DNA of 64,000 nucleotides, taken from assembly GCF_010974945.1 (NCBI RefSeq), contig NZ_JAAIVB010000073.1:78168-142167 (forward strand), written 5' to 3'. The DNA is from Noviherbaspirillum galbum (lineage in GTDB: Bacteria; Pseudomonadota; Gammaproteobacteria; Burkholderiales; Burkholderiaceae_D). Below are positions 8,228-15,568 of the stretch, piece after piece (the first letter of the stretch is position 1; each line of letters opens with the position of its first letter). A model generated the notes under the pieces. The model saw only the letters and a list, made by a program, of their open reading frames with translations. It did no database searches and was not told the origin of the DNA. Position numbers and translations under genes: made by a program.

Positions 8228-9289
8228 ATGAAATCTAAACGAATTTTTGTAAGCCATGCGGTGAAAGACAAGACCCTGGCTGACGCTCTAGTCGATCTTC
8301 TTGAGACGGGCACAGAAATATCTTCGGATGATATTTTTTGCTCTTCTCTGGAAGGCTTAGGGATTCCCAGCGGCCAGGACTTTATCACTTACATAAAGAG
8401 CCAAATCCAGCACCCTGAAGCTGTAATTCTCCTACTTAGTGAAAATTATTTTGCAAGCCAATTTTGCCTTTGCGAGCTTGGTGCTGCATGGGCCATGAGT
8501 CACAAAGCATATCCGTTGTTAGTCCCGCCACTAAAATATGCCGATGTAAAGGGAGTTCTTCTTTCAACGCAAGTAGACAAGATTGATAACGACAGCGACC
8601 TAGATCGTTTTTACGAAAATCTTAATGGAGAACTAGCCCTCACATCCACAAACATAGCCCGCTGGGGAGCAAAGAAGAGGCAATTTCTGAAGAAACTGCC
8701 AGATATCCTGTCGTCATTGGAGAAGCCAACTACCGTCAACCTAAAAGACTACGAAAGTTTAAAGACGGAGCACGACTCAAGTATTGCGCTCCAAGATGAA
8801 TACGAAGACGAAATTTCAAAGCTTAGAGCCTTGATCAAGGAACTTGAAGGCTGCAAAGACGCATCCGAAGTTAAGAAAATCAAGCGCGAACATTTGAGCG
8901 GCATGAGTGCACTCTCAGAAGAGTTGGAGGCGTTTAAGCAGGCGGTACGAAGCCTCCCACCAATCGTAGTCTACATAATGTTCAGGCACTATACGGGCGT
9001 TCCATCTAAGTTCAATCCGTGGACAGAAAAGCAAGCAAACCAAGATGCTGGAAGTGCAACAGAAGATGGCTACCTTAAGTTCGATGATGGATTCGAACTC
9101 AATCTGGATGATCCAAAGGTTAAGAGAGCTTCATCCGCTCTTTGTAAGCTTGACAGATATATCGACGGCAAAGTATCAGACGAGGTTCTCTTGGAATTTG
9201 AGGAGGAATCCCAGTATCAACTATCCCTTTCGAACAGGCGGCTATGGAAAGACCATTTTTGCGATCAAATATCGAGGTACTTTGCATAA
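8228..9289 (+). CDS. TIR-domain protein in an integron cassette
   Basis: 353 residues. The N-terminal 150 residues form a TIR domain: KRIFVSHAVKDKTLADALVDLL opens the first strand and helix, and the motif FCLCELGAAWAM carries the putative catalytic glutamate (Glu83) of NAD-cleaving bacterial TIR domains. A central coiled coil follows at about residues 175-240 (rich in E, K, L), then a C-terminal acidic domain without recognised family. Bacterial TIR proteins commonly act in abortive anti-phage defence by depleting NAD+ or making signalling nucleotides; the target sensor here is unknown. The gene is AT-rich compared with its neighbours. Its stop codon lies inside the attC site that follows, which shows it is a cassette gene. 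Confidence 0.88.
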   Translation: MKSKRIFVSHAVKDKTLADALVDLLETGTEISSDDIFCSSLEGLGIPSGQDFITYIKSQIQHPEAVILLLSENYFASQFCLCELGAAWAMSHKAYPLLVPPLKYADVKGVLLSTQVDKIDNDSDLDRFYENLNGELALTSTNIARWGAKKRQFLKKLPDILSSLEKPTTVNLKDYESLKTEHDSSIALQDEYEDEISKLRALIKELEGCKDASEVKKIKREHLSGMSALSEELEAFKQAVRSLPPIVVYIMFRHYTGVPSKFNPWTEKQANQDAGSATEDGYLKFDDGFELNLDDPKVKRASSALCKLDRYIDGKVSDEVLLEFEEESQYQLSLSNRRLWKDHFCDQISRYFA

Positions 9290-9355
9290 CATGGCGGTCC
9301 GCACGGACGCTCCGCCGATAAAGCTGGCTCCGCGGCGGTTACCTCTACGTTAGGC
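9284..9355 (+). repeat. attC site 1, after the TIR cassette
   Basis: It begins with an R'' core GCATAAC (9284-9290) overlapping the TIR stop codon and ends with a perfect R' core GTTAGGC (9349-9355). It is 72 bases long with partial internal complementarity (GGCGG/CCGCC tracts). The next gene begins shortly after, as expected for a cassette array. Confidence 0.72.
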
Positions 9356-9400
9356 CGCACACACGCTTCACGGCCACCATCAATTTCCACGAGGAGCAGC

Positions 9401-9742
9401 ATGGCCAAATACCTGATCTCTTTTCCAAGCGCGGCAATGGTTGTGCCCGATGGCGAATGGAGAGCGGTAGGCCGCGACGCGCACGCTGTGATTGAGGAGG
9501 CGAAGACCGCCGGCGTCTATGTCTTTGGGGGCGGCATAGACGAGAGCGTATCTCCCGTACTCGTCTCGGCCAATGGGACGTTTAAAGAGGGAGGCTATCC
9601 GTGGGCGCCCCCACTCAACGGAGGTTTCACTGTGTTGGAACTGCCTTCGCGCGACGAGGCCATCGCGTGGGCGGCGCGTATCGCCAAGGCCTGTCGGTGC
9701 GACCAAGAACTTCGCGTCTTTGGGTTCGACCCTCATTCCTGA
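9401..9742 (+). CDS. YciI/DGPF-type small protein in an integron cassette
   Basis: 113 residues starting MAKYLISFPSAAMVVPDGEW, preceded by a good ribosome site (GAGGAGCAGC). The layout matches the YCII-related (DGPF) family: an opening beta strand MAKYL, a central Gly-rich VYVFGGGI, and the closing TVLELPSRDEAIAWAARIAKACRCDQELRVF, which is typical of PhnB/YciI dimeric alpha-beta barrels. Members are often annotated as transcription initiation proteins or sugar-associated proteins, but their enzymatic role is poorly known. The gene lies between two attC sites. It is complete and probably not involved in defence. Confidence 0.75.
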   Translation: MAKYLISFPSAAMVVPDGEWRAVGRDAHAVIEEAKTAGVYVFGGGIDESVSPVLVSANGTFKEGGYPWAPPLNGGFTVLELPSRDEAIAWAARIAKACRCDQELRVFGFDPHS

Positions 9743-9771
9743 GGGGACAAAGAAATGACGCAGAAAGTGCG

Positions 9772-9831
9772 GCTTGACAATTCATTCAAGCCGACGCCGC
9801 TTCGCGGCGTGGCTTAATTCAGGCGTTCGTT
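9772..9831 (+). repeat. attC site 2, of the aadA-like 60-bp type
   Basis: The core CAAGCCGACGCCGCTTCGCG (from 9787) and the following GGCGTGGCTTAATTCAGGCGTT closely match the well-known attC of aadA-type resistance cassettes. The outer cores are altered: GCTTGAC instead of a -TAAC R'' sequence, and GTTCGTT for R'. The site may therefore be weakened. Confidence 0.85.
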
Positions 9832-9850
9832 ATATGTAAAGGGAGCGATA

Positions 9851-10219
9851 GTGACTGGAGTGCTGCGCTCGGTAATTCGATGGCTTGTGCCGGCCGGTTG
9901 CATCGTTATGGGGTTGCTTTATTTAAACAGCGCAGCATTTAGTTTTTGGGTCGCTGGCGGCCCGCCGAATGATTTTCCTGAGTCGTGGATTCAGCGTGGA
10001 ATTTGGCATCTTTGTATTGCGTTTGCGCTGTTCTCTGTTGGCGCCGCAGTTTTTTTTGCAATGCCTAAGTTTCCGAAGTTAAGTAAGATCGGTATTTGTT
10101 TTCTTGGCATGGCAGTTGTACTTCTTATCGTTCCGGTTGCGCGCGAGTTCTTGATCTCGGACGCTTGCCTGGATAGTGGTGGTAGTTGGAACAAAGGGGA
10201 GTTCAGATGCCAAAGATGA
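9851..10219 (+). CDS. Small inner-membrane protein in an integron cassette
   Basis: 122 residues from a GTG start with a GGGAGCG ribosome site. Three hydrophobic segments are visible: residues about 10-35 (WLVPAGCIVMGLLYL), 48-70 (IWHLCIAFALFSVGAAVFF) and 80-100 (IGICFLGMAVVLLIVPVA). A short C-terminal tail, CLDSGGSWNKGEFRCQR, contains two cysteines. I recognise no family beyond a general resemblance to small cassette-borne membrane proteins. The stop codon lies five bases before the next attC site, so the gene fills its cassette. Confidence 0.75.
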   Translation: MTGVLRSVIRWLVPAGCIVMGLLYLNSAAFSFWVAGGPPNDFPESWIQRGIWHLCIAFALFSVGAAVFFAMPKFPKLSKIGICFLGMAVVLLIVPVAREFLISDACLDSGGSWNKGEFRCQR

Positions 10220-10223
10220 GAAC

Positions 10224-10310
10224 GTATAACTCGTCACTCAACCCAGACACGCAGCAAAGGGCTTGCCGCTCGGCGGCATCTGCTGCGTGCTGGTTAGTTC
10301 GGCGTTAGGT
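10224..10310 (+). repeat. attC site 3
   Basis: R'' core GTATAAC (10224-10230) and a perfect R' core GTTAGGT (10304-10310), 87 bases apart in all. The inner arms form a perfect inverted repeat ACGCAGCA...TGCTGCGT, extended by CCAG/CTGG on the outer side. This gives the folded single-stranded structure that integron integrases recognise. Confidence 0.88.
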
Positions 10311-10315
10311 TTTAT

Positions 10316-11101
10316 ATGCACTATCGCGATGCCGATGACGAATACTTTGAAGTGTTCAAGGAATACGGATCTTCCTTGGCCGAAGTAATTGGCCGTACCG
10401 ACTTTCCAAAAACTTACAGAGCAATGTTTGGATTCTGTGCAAAGGCAAACAGCCTTAAGACTGCGATGTTTGAGTGTGTCGACACGAAAAATCCTTATGC
10501 CTTCAAAGTCCTCTTTCGCTGCTTCTGCGAGCACTATCTCAAATTCACCTACCTCTGGGCTTGCTTCGTAAAGGAGAAATCGGACCGTGTTGGAAGCGAT
10601 TATTTTTCATTCTGTGGTGCAGTTGAGGCCCAAGACTATGTTGCCGCGATCGCTATGGCGGAAAGGCTACTGGGGAATGAGGTAGTTGCAAACACGAGAA
10701 ACGCAATCGCTGAGTTTTACCCTGATGCTGCGAAACTCAGTGCCCGCGAGCTAAAACAGCTCTCCGGCCAATTTAAGTACCGCACAATATTGCGGTTTCT
10801 AGCTGATGAGAGGTTTGCGTTTGTTGCAAAGGAACGACCATTCCTTGCGCAAATCGTCCCGACTTATGCCTTATTGTCCTCATTTGTACATGGCGGACCC
10901 TATACTGATCTTGAGATGGCGAACTTTTCACAACCGTCTGTTATTGCTGAATGTGAAAGCAATGCTGAAGTTGTAATGTTAATGTCCGCTACTGTGTTCA
11001 TGTTTACCGCAGCAGCAATATCGCGAGAATATCCGGAGTTCAACGGAATTGCCCCAAAAGTGAATTCAATAATTAAACGCTTTGTCGCCGATGAAACCTA
11101 A
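10316..11101 (+). CDS. Uncharacterised protein in an integron cassette
   Basis: 261 residues starting six bases after attC site 3, with the stop codon inside attC site 4. The protein is mostly alpha-helical and soluble for the first 220 residues. Features such as FRCFCEHYLKFTYLW, TYALLSSFVHGGPYTD and the hydrophobic VVMLMSATVFMFTAAAI near the C-terminus recall the DUF5677/HEPN-like group of helical proteins, in which a conserved histidine sits in a 'S-x-x-H' segment (here SSFVHGG). That resemblance is weak and I do not assign a function. Some HEPN-like proteins are RNases in toxin or defence systems, which is why this cassette is worth noting. Confidence 0.7.
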   Translation: MHYRDADDEYFEVFKEYGSSLAEVIGRTDFPKTYRAMFGFCAKANSLKTAMFECVDTKNPYAFKVLFRCFCEHYLKFTYLWACFVKEKSDRVGSDYFSFCGAVEAQDYVAAIAMAERLLGNEVVANTRNAIAEFYPDAAKLSARELKQLSGQFKYRTILRFLADERFAFVAKERPFLAQIVPTYALLSSFVHGGPYTDLEMANFSQPSVIAECESNAEVVMLMSATVFMFTAAAISREYPEFNGIAPKVNSIIKRFVADET

Positions 11102-11181
11102 CTCGTTGCTGAATCCGGGCACGCGACAAGATCTTGCCACTTCCCGGCAACTGTCGCGCGCCTGTTAGAGCGGCGTTGGGC
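11096..11181 (+). repeat. attC site 4
   Basis: R'' core ACCTAAC (11096-11102), overlapping the previous stop codon, and R' core GTTGGGC (11175-11181). The inner arms CACGCGACA and TGTCGCGCG are complementary over most of their length. The total length is 86 bases, in the normal attC range. Confidence 0.85.
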
Positions 11182-11202
11182 GTCATAACTCAAAGGCGAC
11201 GT

Positions 11203-11841
11203 GTGCACCTTTCACGGATCAAAGCACTTGGCTCGCGGCTTGCCGACCACAAATACGTCTGGCTATGTTTGGGCCCAATCTTCATTGCGCTGGTCGTCGT
11301 GCTTATATTCGGTGCAACAGAGCGATTGATCCGCCTCACTGGTCTTGCTCTCCAAGTACTCGGCATCGGGACCGTCATTTGGGGGATCTCGGAAACGCGC
11401 GCCTTATTTGGACATGCTTCGCTCAGATCGATGGCTAAGGCGGGGCTTCAACGAATTTTCTCACGAAGCCATGATGTTACTGTTGGGGTTACTACCAACT
11501 CCGCGTCTACGTCCGCAGGAAAGTTAAGTGCGTTTACTAAGTTTGATCCAGGCCCGAACCCCTCGTTAGATTCGCGTCTCGACGCGTTGGAAAAGAACAT
11601 CTCGGCTATACACGATCGCATCACCGAAACACAGCGGGAGTTGGACGGGGAGCGCATGAGGGCTATGGACGCGCTTAAGCGTGAGGCCGAAACACGACAG
11701 TGCGGGGATGCAGAGATTCAAAAGAAACTTGAAGCAACAGGTACTGGTGGCGTTCATATTTCAGCCATTGGTGCGGCCTGGCTATTTGTGGGCGTTGTTC
11801 TCAGTACGGCGGCCCCGGAAATCGCCTGCTTGCTGAAATGA
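11203..11841 (+). CDS. Membrane protein with coiled coil in the last integron cassette
   Basis: 212 residues from the GTG at 11203, which has an AAAGGCGAC ribosome site. Frames starting further upstream would lie inside the attC site. Two hydrophobic segments occur near the N-terminus (YVWLCLGPIFIALVVVLIF and LTGLALQVLGIGTVIWGI). A cytoplasmic or periplasmic stretch with a coiled coil (LDALEKNISAIHDRITETQR) follows, then a last hydrophobic segment (HISAIGAAWLFVGVVLSTAA). I recognise no family. Similar small membrane proteins are common in integron cassettes. I found no attC site after it, so the array ends here by truncation or decay. Confidence 0.68.
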   Translation: MHLSRIKALGSRLADHKYVWLCLGPIFIALVVVLIFGATERLIRLTGLALQVLGIGTVIWGISETRALFGHASLRSMAKAGLQRIFSRSHDVTVGVTTNSASTSAGKLSAFTKFDPGPNPSLDSRLDALEKNISAIHDRITETQRELDGERMRAMDALKREAETRQCGDAEIQKKLEATGTGGVHISAIGAAWLFVGVVLSTAAPEIACLLK

Positions 11842-11860
11842 CGTCCAGCCGGTCATTTCA
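11834..11860 (+). terminator. Hairpin at the end of the last cassette gene
   Basis: A perfect 9-base inverted repeat, TGAAATGAC and GTCATTTCA, with a 9-base loop overlaps the stop codon at 11839-11841. No T-tract follows directly, so it may act as an RNA-stabilising hairpin or a weak terminator rather than a strong intrinsic terminator. Confidence 0.4.
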
Positions 11861-12159
11861 GCGATCGGACTTTAACTGCTAACACCTACCGCTGCATTTT
11901 AACGTTGAGCGTCCCCTTTTCGAAGCATGGCAGGCTGGTTTGGGTCGGAGGCAGCCCTTGCCAAACTTCCGGTATCGGCCAGAAGCGGGCATTCACGTAT
12001 GGCTGCTTTCAAGTAGCAACTTTTTGGTCGCTACCGGCCCGCGGTGATGGACCGCAGCCGAACCCATGACCCCTGACGTTACGCTGCAAGACATCAAGCT
12101 GTTTCGCGCAGTAACTGTATTAAGATGCTGACAACAAGATCAGGACAGAGGAGAAGGCG
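11861..12159. other. Intergenic stretch with repeat debris
   Basis: No gene is visible. The motif CCTTGCCAAACTTCCGGTAT followed by CGGCCAGAAGCGG near 11956-11990 is a variant of the sequence at 2520-2550, where it abuts a nuclease relic. It is probably a dispersed non-coding repeat. The promoter of the following DUF262 gene should lie at its right end; an AGAGGAGAAGG ribosome site is at about 12146-12156. Confidence 0.4.
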
Positions 12160-14244
12160 ATGCAGCCACAGAAGGCACCGATCACACAACTGTTTAGCGC
12201 ACCGTATCAGTATCAGATTCCGGTATTCCAGCGGGGGTACGTCTGGACGTTGGAGAAGCAGGTAATTCCTCTCTGGGCAGATGTGGCCGACCGAGCGAAT
12301 GCACTCCTGGACCGTCGAATGCTGCCGTCCGGCTCGGGAACACATGCCCTGCGACCGCTCGCAAAGCATTTTCTTGGGTCGATTGTGCTGGCCCCGTTGC
12401 AGAACAACTTCGGTCGGGTTGGTGCATATGAAGTGATTGACGGACAACAGCGAACCACAACTCTGCACCTATTGATATTGGCACTTCGTCACGCGACGCA
12501 GCAGCTAAGGGACTCGCCATTGCCACAGATGCTGGACGTGCTGGTCCGCAACCCGGGCCCGTATCCGAATCATTCCGACGACCATCACAAGGTTTGGCCC
12601 ACACAAGCCGGTCGCCAGGAAATGAGGGCATTAGACGAGGCGATGAGTGCCGATGCTGTGTGCGAGGCCTATCCGGCCAAGATCGAGAGGAAGGTGGACG
12701 GCAAGAGGAAGGTCGAGAAAGTCGAGCGGCCGCTCATGATTCAAGCCTACCTATATCTGTACCACGCATGTCTAGCGTACTTGAGAGGTGTCGATCTCGG
12801 GGATGCCGTCGATGCCGCAAGTGAGCGCACCTTTAGCGATGCGCTGGTCAGCGCCATTCGGGGCTCGAACGTGGTGGAGCCATTGCAGGCAAAACTCGAC
12901 ATCCAAACCGACAGGGCAGAGATCCTATACACGACTCTCAACGAGAACATCCAGTTGATGACTCTGTCGCTGGATGCCGAAGATGATCCACAGGTCATTT
13001 TCGAGACGCTCAACGCTCGCGGTGAGCCGCTTCTCGCCTCGGATCTGATCCGAAACCTCATATTTCTCGAAGCAGCTCGCGACGGCAAGCCGGTGGCGAC
13101 CTTATACGACGCGTACTGGAAGCATTTCGACGAGCAAAGTGACGATAAGAAGGTCGTCAGCGCGAATCGGTACTGGCGCGAGAAAGAACGCCAAGGCCGA
13201 TTGACCTATCCGCGCATCGACCTGTTCTTTTTTCATTACACGATCTTACGAAGCCAGCATGAAACACTGGCCACGCACGTGTTTCAAGGGTTCAAGGAGT
13301 GGTGGCAGAAGGAACGGCGCGACCTGGATGGTGAGCTACGCCGCATTATCAAGGCGAGCGAAATCTTCCACGAGTTAGTCTCTCCCGAGGGAACGACGTA
13401 TGTGGCGGAGTTTGGCCGACTCATCAAGACGTTGGACGTCAGCTCCATAACACCGGTCTACATGGCGCTACGTGAGCGACTCGAGGCCGATAGCGATTCG
13501 CTTCGGTTTGCTTTGAGCGATCTTGCTTCCTACCTGACCCGGAGGGCGGTTTGCGGCTTCACGACAAAGGGCTACAACCGCGTGTTCATGCGGCTGCTGG
13601 AGGTCGTCACGGGTGCCCAGGAGAAGCCGGAAGAAGCACTTCGCGAAGCGTTGCTGAAGCTGGGAGGCGACAGCCAGAAGTGGCCGACTGACGAAGAGTT
13701 TTCTGAGCGTTGGTCTAATCGTGCTGTCTATCGGGAACTCCGACCAGCCAAGGTTTGCGCCATGCTGCGAGCCCTGGAATATGCATCGCGTGGATCGTTC
13801 CAAGGCTCGCAGGAGGTTCCCGAGCAGTCCAAACTAACGGTGGAGCACGTCTTGCCGCAGACCTGGGAAGGCGACAGGCACTATCCCATTGAGGAAATGA
13901 AGGATGAGCACCGATTGGTTCGGAACCACATGGTTCAGACGTTTGGCAATCTGACGCTGCTGACGGGGCCACTCAACAGCTCCGTCAGCAACGGTCCTTT
14001 CCTCGACTATGAGGGGGAGGGAAAAACGATCGAGGGCAAGAAGGCCGGTCTAGGCAAGAGCGCGCTGGTGATGAATACGTATTTCAGCAGGCCGGCACTT
14101 CAGACGTGGGACGATGCCGCTATCCGGATAAGGGCAAAGGCGACCTTGGCCGCTGCGTTGCTGGTGTGGCCCCGTCCTGTTAAGCAGCTGGTAGAGCCTA
14201 GGAAGGTTTCGGATGCCTTGGGCGGCCAAGGACTGACACTATGA
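12160..14244 (+). CDS. DUF262/DUF1524 (GmrSD-like) restriction protein
   Basis: 694 residues. The N-terminal DUF262 (GmrS/ParB-like) domain opens with FSAPYQYQIPVFQRGYVW and carries the nucleotidase motif DGQQRTTT at residues 94-101. The middle has FETLNARGEPL, also conserved in the family. The C-terminal DUF1524 (GmrD/HNH-type) domain has VEHVLPQTW with His563 as the candidate catalytic histidine, followed by FGNLTLLTGPLN. Such fused proteins are NTP-dependent, modification-sensitive type IV restriction enzymes, or related defence nucleases, that cut phage DNA carrying modified bases. Both key motifs are intact. The gene has its own ribosome site and stands alone at the right edge of the defence island. 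Confidence 0.87.
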   Translation: MQPQKAPITQLFSAPYQYQIPVFQRGYVWTLEKQVIPLWADVADRANALLDRRMLPSGSGTHALRPLAKHFLGSIVLAPLQNNFGRVGAYEVIDGQQRTTTLHLLILALRHATQQLRDSPLPQMLDVLVRNPGPYPNHSDDHHKVWPTQAGRQEMRALDEAMSADAVCEAYPAKIERKVDGKRKVEKVERPLMIQAYLYLYHACLAYLRGVDLGDAVDAASERTFSDALVSAIRGSNVVEPLQAKLDIQTDRAEILYTTLNENIQLMTLSLDAEDDPQVIFETLNARGEPLLASDLIRNLIFLEAARDGKPVATLYDAYWKHFDEQSDDKKVVSANRYWREKERQGRLTYPRIDLFFFHYTILRSQHETLATHVFQGFKEWWQKERRDLDGELRRIIKASEIFHELVSPEGTTYVAEFGRLIKTLDVSSITPVYMALRERLEADSDSLRFALSDLASYLTRRAVCGFTTKGYNRVFMRLLEVVTGAQEKPEEALREALLKLGGDSQKWPTDEEFSERWSNRAVYRELRPAKVCAMLRALEYASRGSFQGSQEVPEQSKLTVEHVLPQTWEGDRHYPIEEMKDEHRLVRNHMVQTFGNLTLLTGPLNSSVSNGPFLDYEGEGKTIEGKKAGLGKSALVMNTYFSRPALQTWDDAAIRIRAKATLAAALLVWPRPVKQLVEPRKVSDALGGQGLTL

Positions 14245-14597
14245 TTTGGTAAGAGGTTAGTCATTCGTCCGGTCACAAGGTGCGGATCGGTCACTCTTGA
14301 GGTCGTAACTACGCTGAGGGAGCGGTCCTCAATGACCTTATCGTGCCGGATACCGTATGGCCGATACTTAGCGGTCAATCACCCCAAACGTAGCATTTTA
14401 GTCATCTGACGCGCCGAAGCCGTGTCGCTAGCGAATGTCCGCTTTTGGGCTCCAAATTCGATCTTGCGGATTTCTGCAATGGGTCGATTCCGGAAGCTCA
14501 GAGCTGTTGCGAGAAGAGTTGATCGGATGCTGTCGGGATTCGAACCACACGACTGGAATTCCCGCAAATTGACGAAGGACCTTTTAAAATCATCCCC
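14245..14597. other. Intergenic stretch, no feature recognised
   Basis: I see no gene or strong hairpin. The left end contains the phrase GGCCGATACTTAGCGGTCAA near 14360, another variant of the dispersed repeat seen at 69 and 2537. The right end should hold the promoter of the SRAP gene, but no LexA box is present. Confidence 0.35.
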
Positions 14598-15293
14598 ATG
14601 TGCGCCAACTATCTCCCTGCCACGCCGGACCAACTGCAACGCTACTTCGGCGTCGCGGCGCCCGACTCACGCTACAAGGCGGAAGCCTATCCAGGTTACA
14701 TGGCGCCGATGATTCGTCCGCCGCGCGCCGATTCATTACCTGGCGACCGCGCCTGTGCGTTGGCAATGTTCGGCATGGTCCCGCACTGGGCGAAACTGGA
14801 TCTCGCGCGCCAGACATACAACGCCCGGACCGAGACTGTGGCCACCAAGCCCAGCTTCCGGAATGCCTACAAGAAGCGGCAATTCTGCATCATTCCCGTC
14901 CACAGCTTCTTCGAGCCGAATTACGAAACCGGCAAAGCTGTGCGCTGGGAAATCAGCCAAGCCGAGCGTGACCCCCTGGGGCTGGCCGGCATCTGGGAAT
15001 ACCGTGCCGACGGGCCCCATGGCTTGCCGCTGCTGTCGTTCTCGATGCTGACGATCAATGCCGACGGCGACCCATTGATGCAGCGGTTTCACAAGCCGGA
15101 TGATGAGAAGCGCATGGTCGTGATTTTGCACCCCGACCAATACGATGCATGGCTGCATTGTCCGATTGAAGACGCTCCCGACTTTTTCACGCGCTTTCCG
15201 GCCAACCAGTTGACCGCCATCGCCGCGCCTCGAACCAGCGCCAAATCCGCCCAAGCAAACACCCCTCGCCCAGAGAACGGGTCATTGCTGTAA
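14598..15293 (+). CDS. SRAP-family (YedK/HMCES-type) abasic-site protein
   Basis: 231 residues starting MCANY. Cys2 becomes the N-terminal residue after methionine removal and is the nucleophile that forms a thiazolidine crosslink with abasic sites in single-stranded DNA. The other conserved residues are visible: YNARTET (Asn), Glu106 in HSFFEPNYE and His165 in QRFHKPDD. This family, described as SOS-response-associated peptidases, protects abasic sites at stalled forks. The gene sits upstream of the imuA operon on the same strand, in keeping with a role in replication of damaged DNA, though it has no LexA box of its own. The C-terminal 25 residues are variable. Confidence 0.93.
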   Translation: MCANYLPATPDQLQRYFGVAAPDSRYKAEAYPGYMAPMIRPPRADSLPGDRACALAMFGMVPHWAKLDLARQTYNARTETVATKPSFRNAYKKRQFCIIPVHSFFEPNYETGKAVRWEISQAERDPLGLAGIWEYRADGPHGLPLLSFSMLTINADGDPLMQRFHKPDDEKRMVVILHPDQYDAWLHCPIEDAPDFFTRFPANQLTAIAAPRTSAKSAQANTPRPENGSLL

Positions 15294-15454
15294 CGCCATC
15301 GAAACCCTGTTCGCGCGGCACCGTCTCGCCGCGCGTGGTAAATCGCCATCGCCAAAGTGGGAACATGCATTGATTTTGAGCATGAACACCCACCCCCGCG
15401 CCCCTATTGGGTTTGGCGGCGCCATGCCCGGCTTTTCCACAAGCTATCTACTGC

Positions 15455-15477
15455 TTATCCACAACTGTCGTGGATAA
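15455..15477. promoter_or_regulatory. Inverted repeat of DnaA-box-like sequences
   Basis: TTATCCAC and GTGGATAA form a perfect 8-base inverted repeat separated by 7 bases. The left arm, extended to TTATCCACA, is identical to the consensus DnaA box, and a related TTTTCCACA lies at 15433-15441. The repeat is 40 bases upstream of the LexA box of imuA. It may bind DnaA or simply form a hairpin; function is not shown. Confidence 0.45.
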
Positions 15478-15514
15478 CTTTTGAAGCCCGGTACAACGCG
15501 GCACTTGCGCATTT

Positions 15515-15534
15515 TACTGTATGTTTATACAGTA
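15515..15534. promoter_or_regulatory. LexA (SOS) box of the imuA operon
   Basis: TACTGTATGTTTATACAGTA is a nearly perfect palindrome and matches the proteobacterial LexA consensus CTGT-N8-ACAG at all core positions. It ends 34 bases before the imuA start codon, in the promoter region, so the imuA-imuB-dnaE2 operon should be induced by DNA damage. Confidence 0.93.
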
Positions 15535-15568
15535 TAAAATCCACGCCTTCTTCAAAGGAATTTCTGTC

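Noticed and set aside
11842..11930. A fifth attC site after the last cassette
   Set aside because: GTTGAGC near 11906 fits R', but the only matching left core, GCTAACA, gives a span of about 33 bases, too short for an attC.
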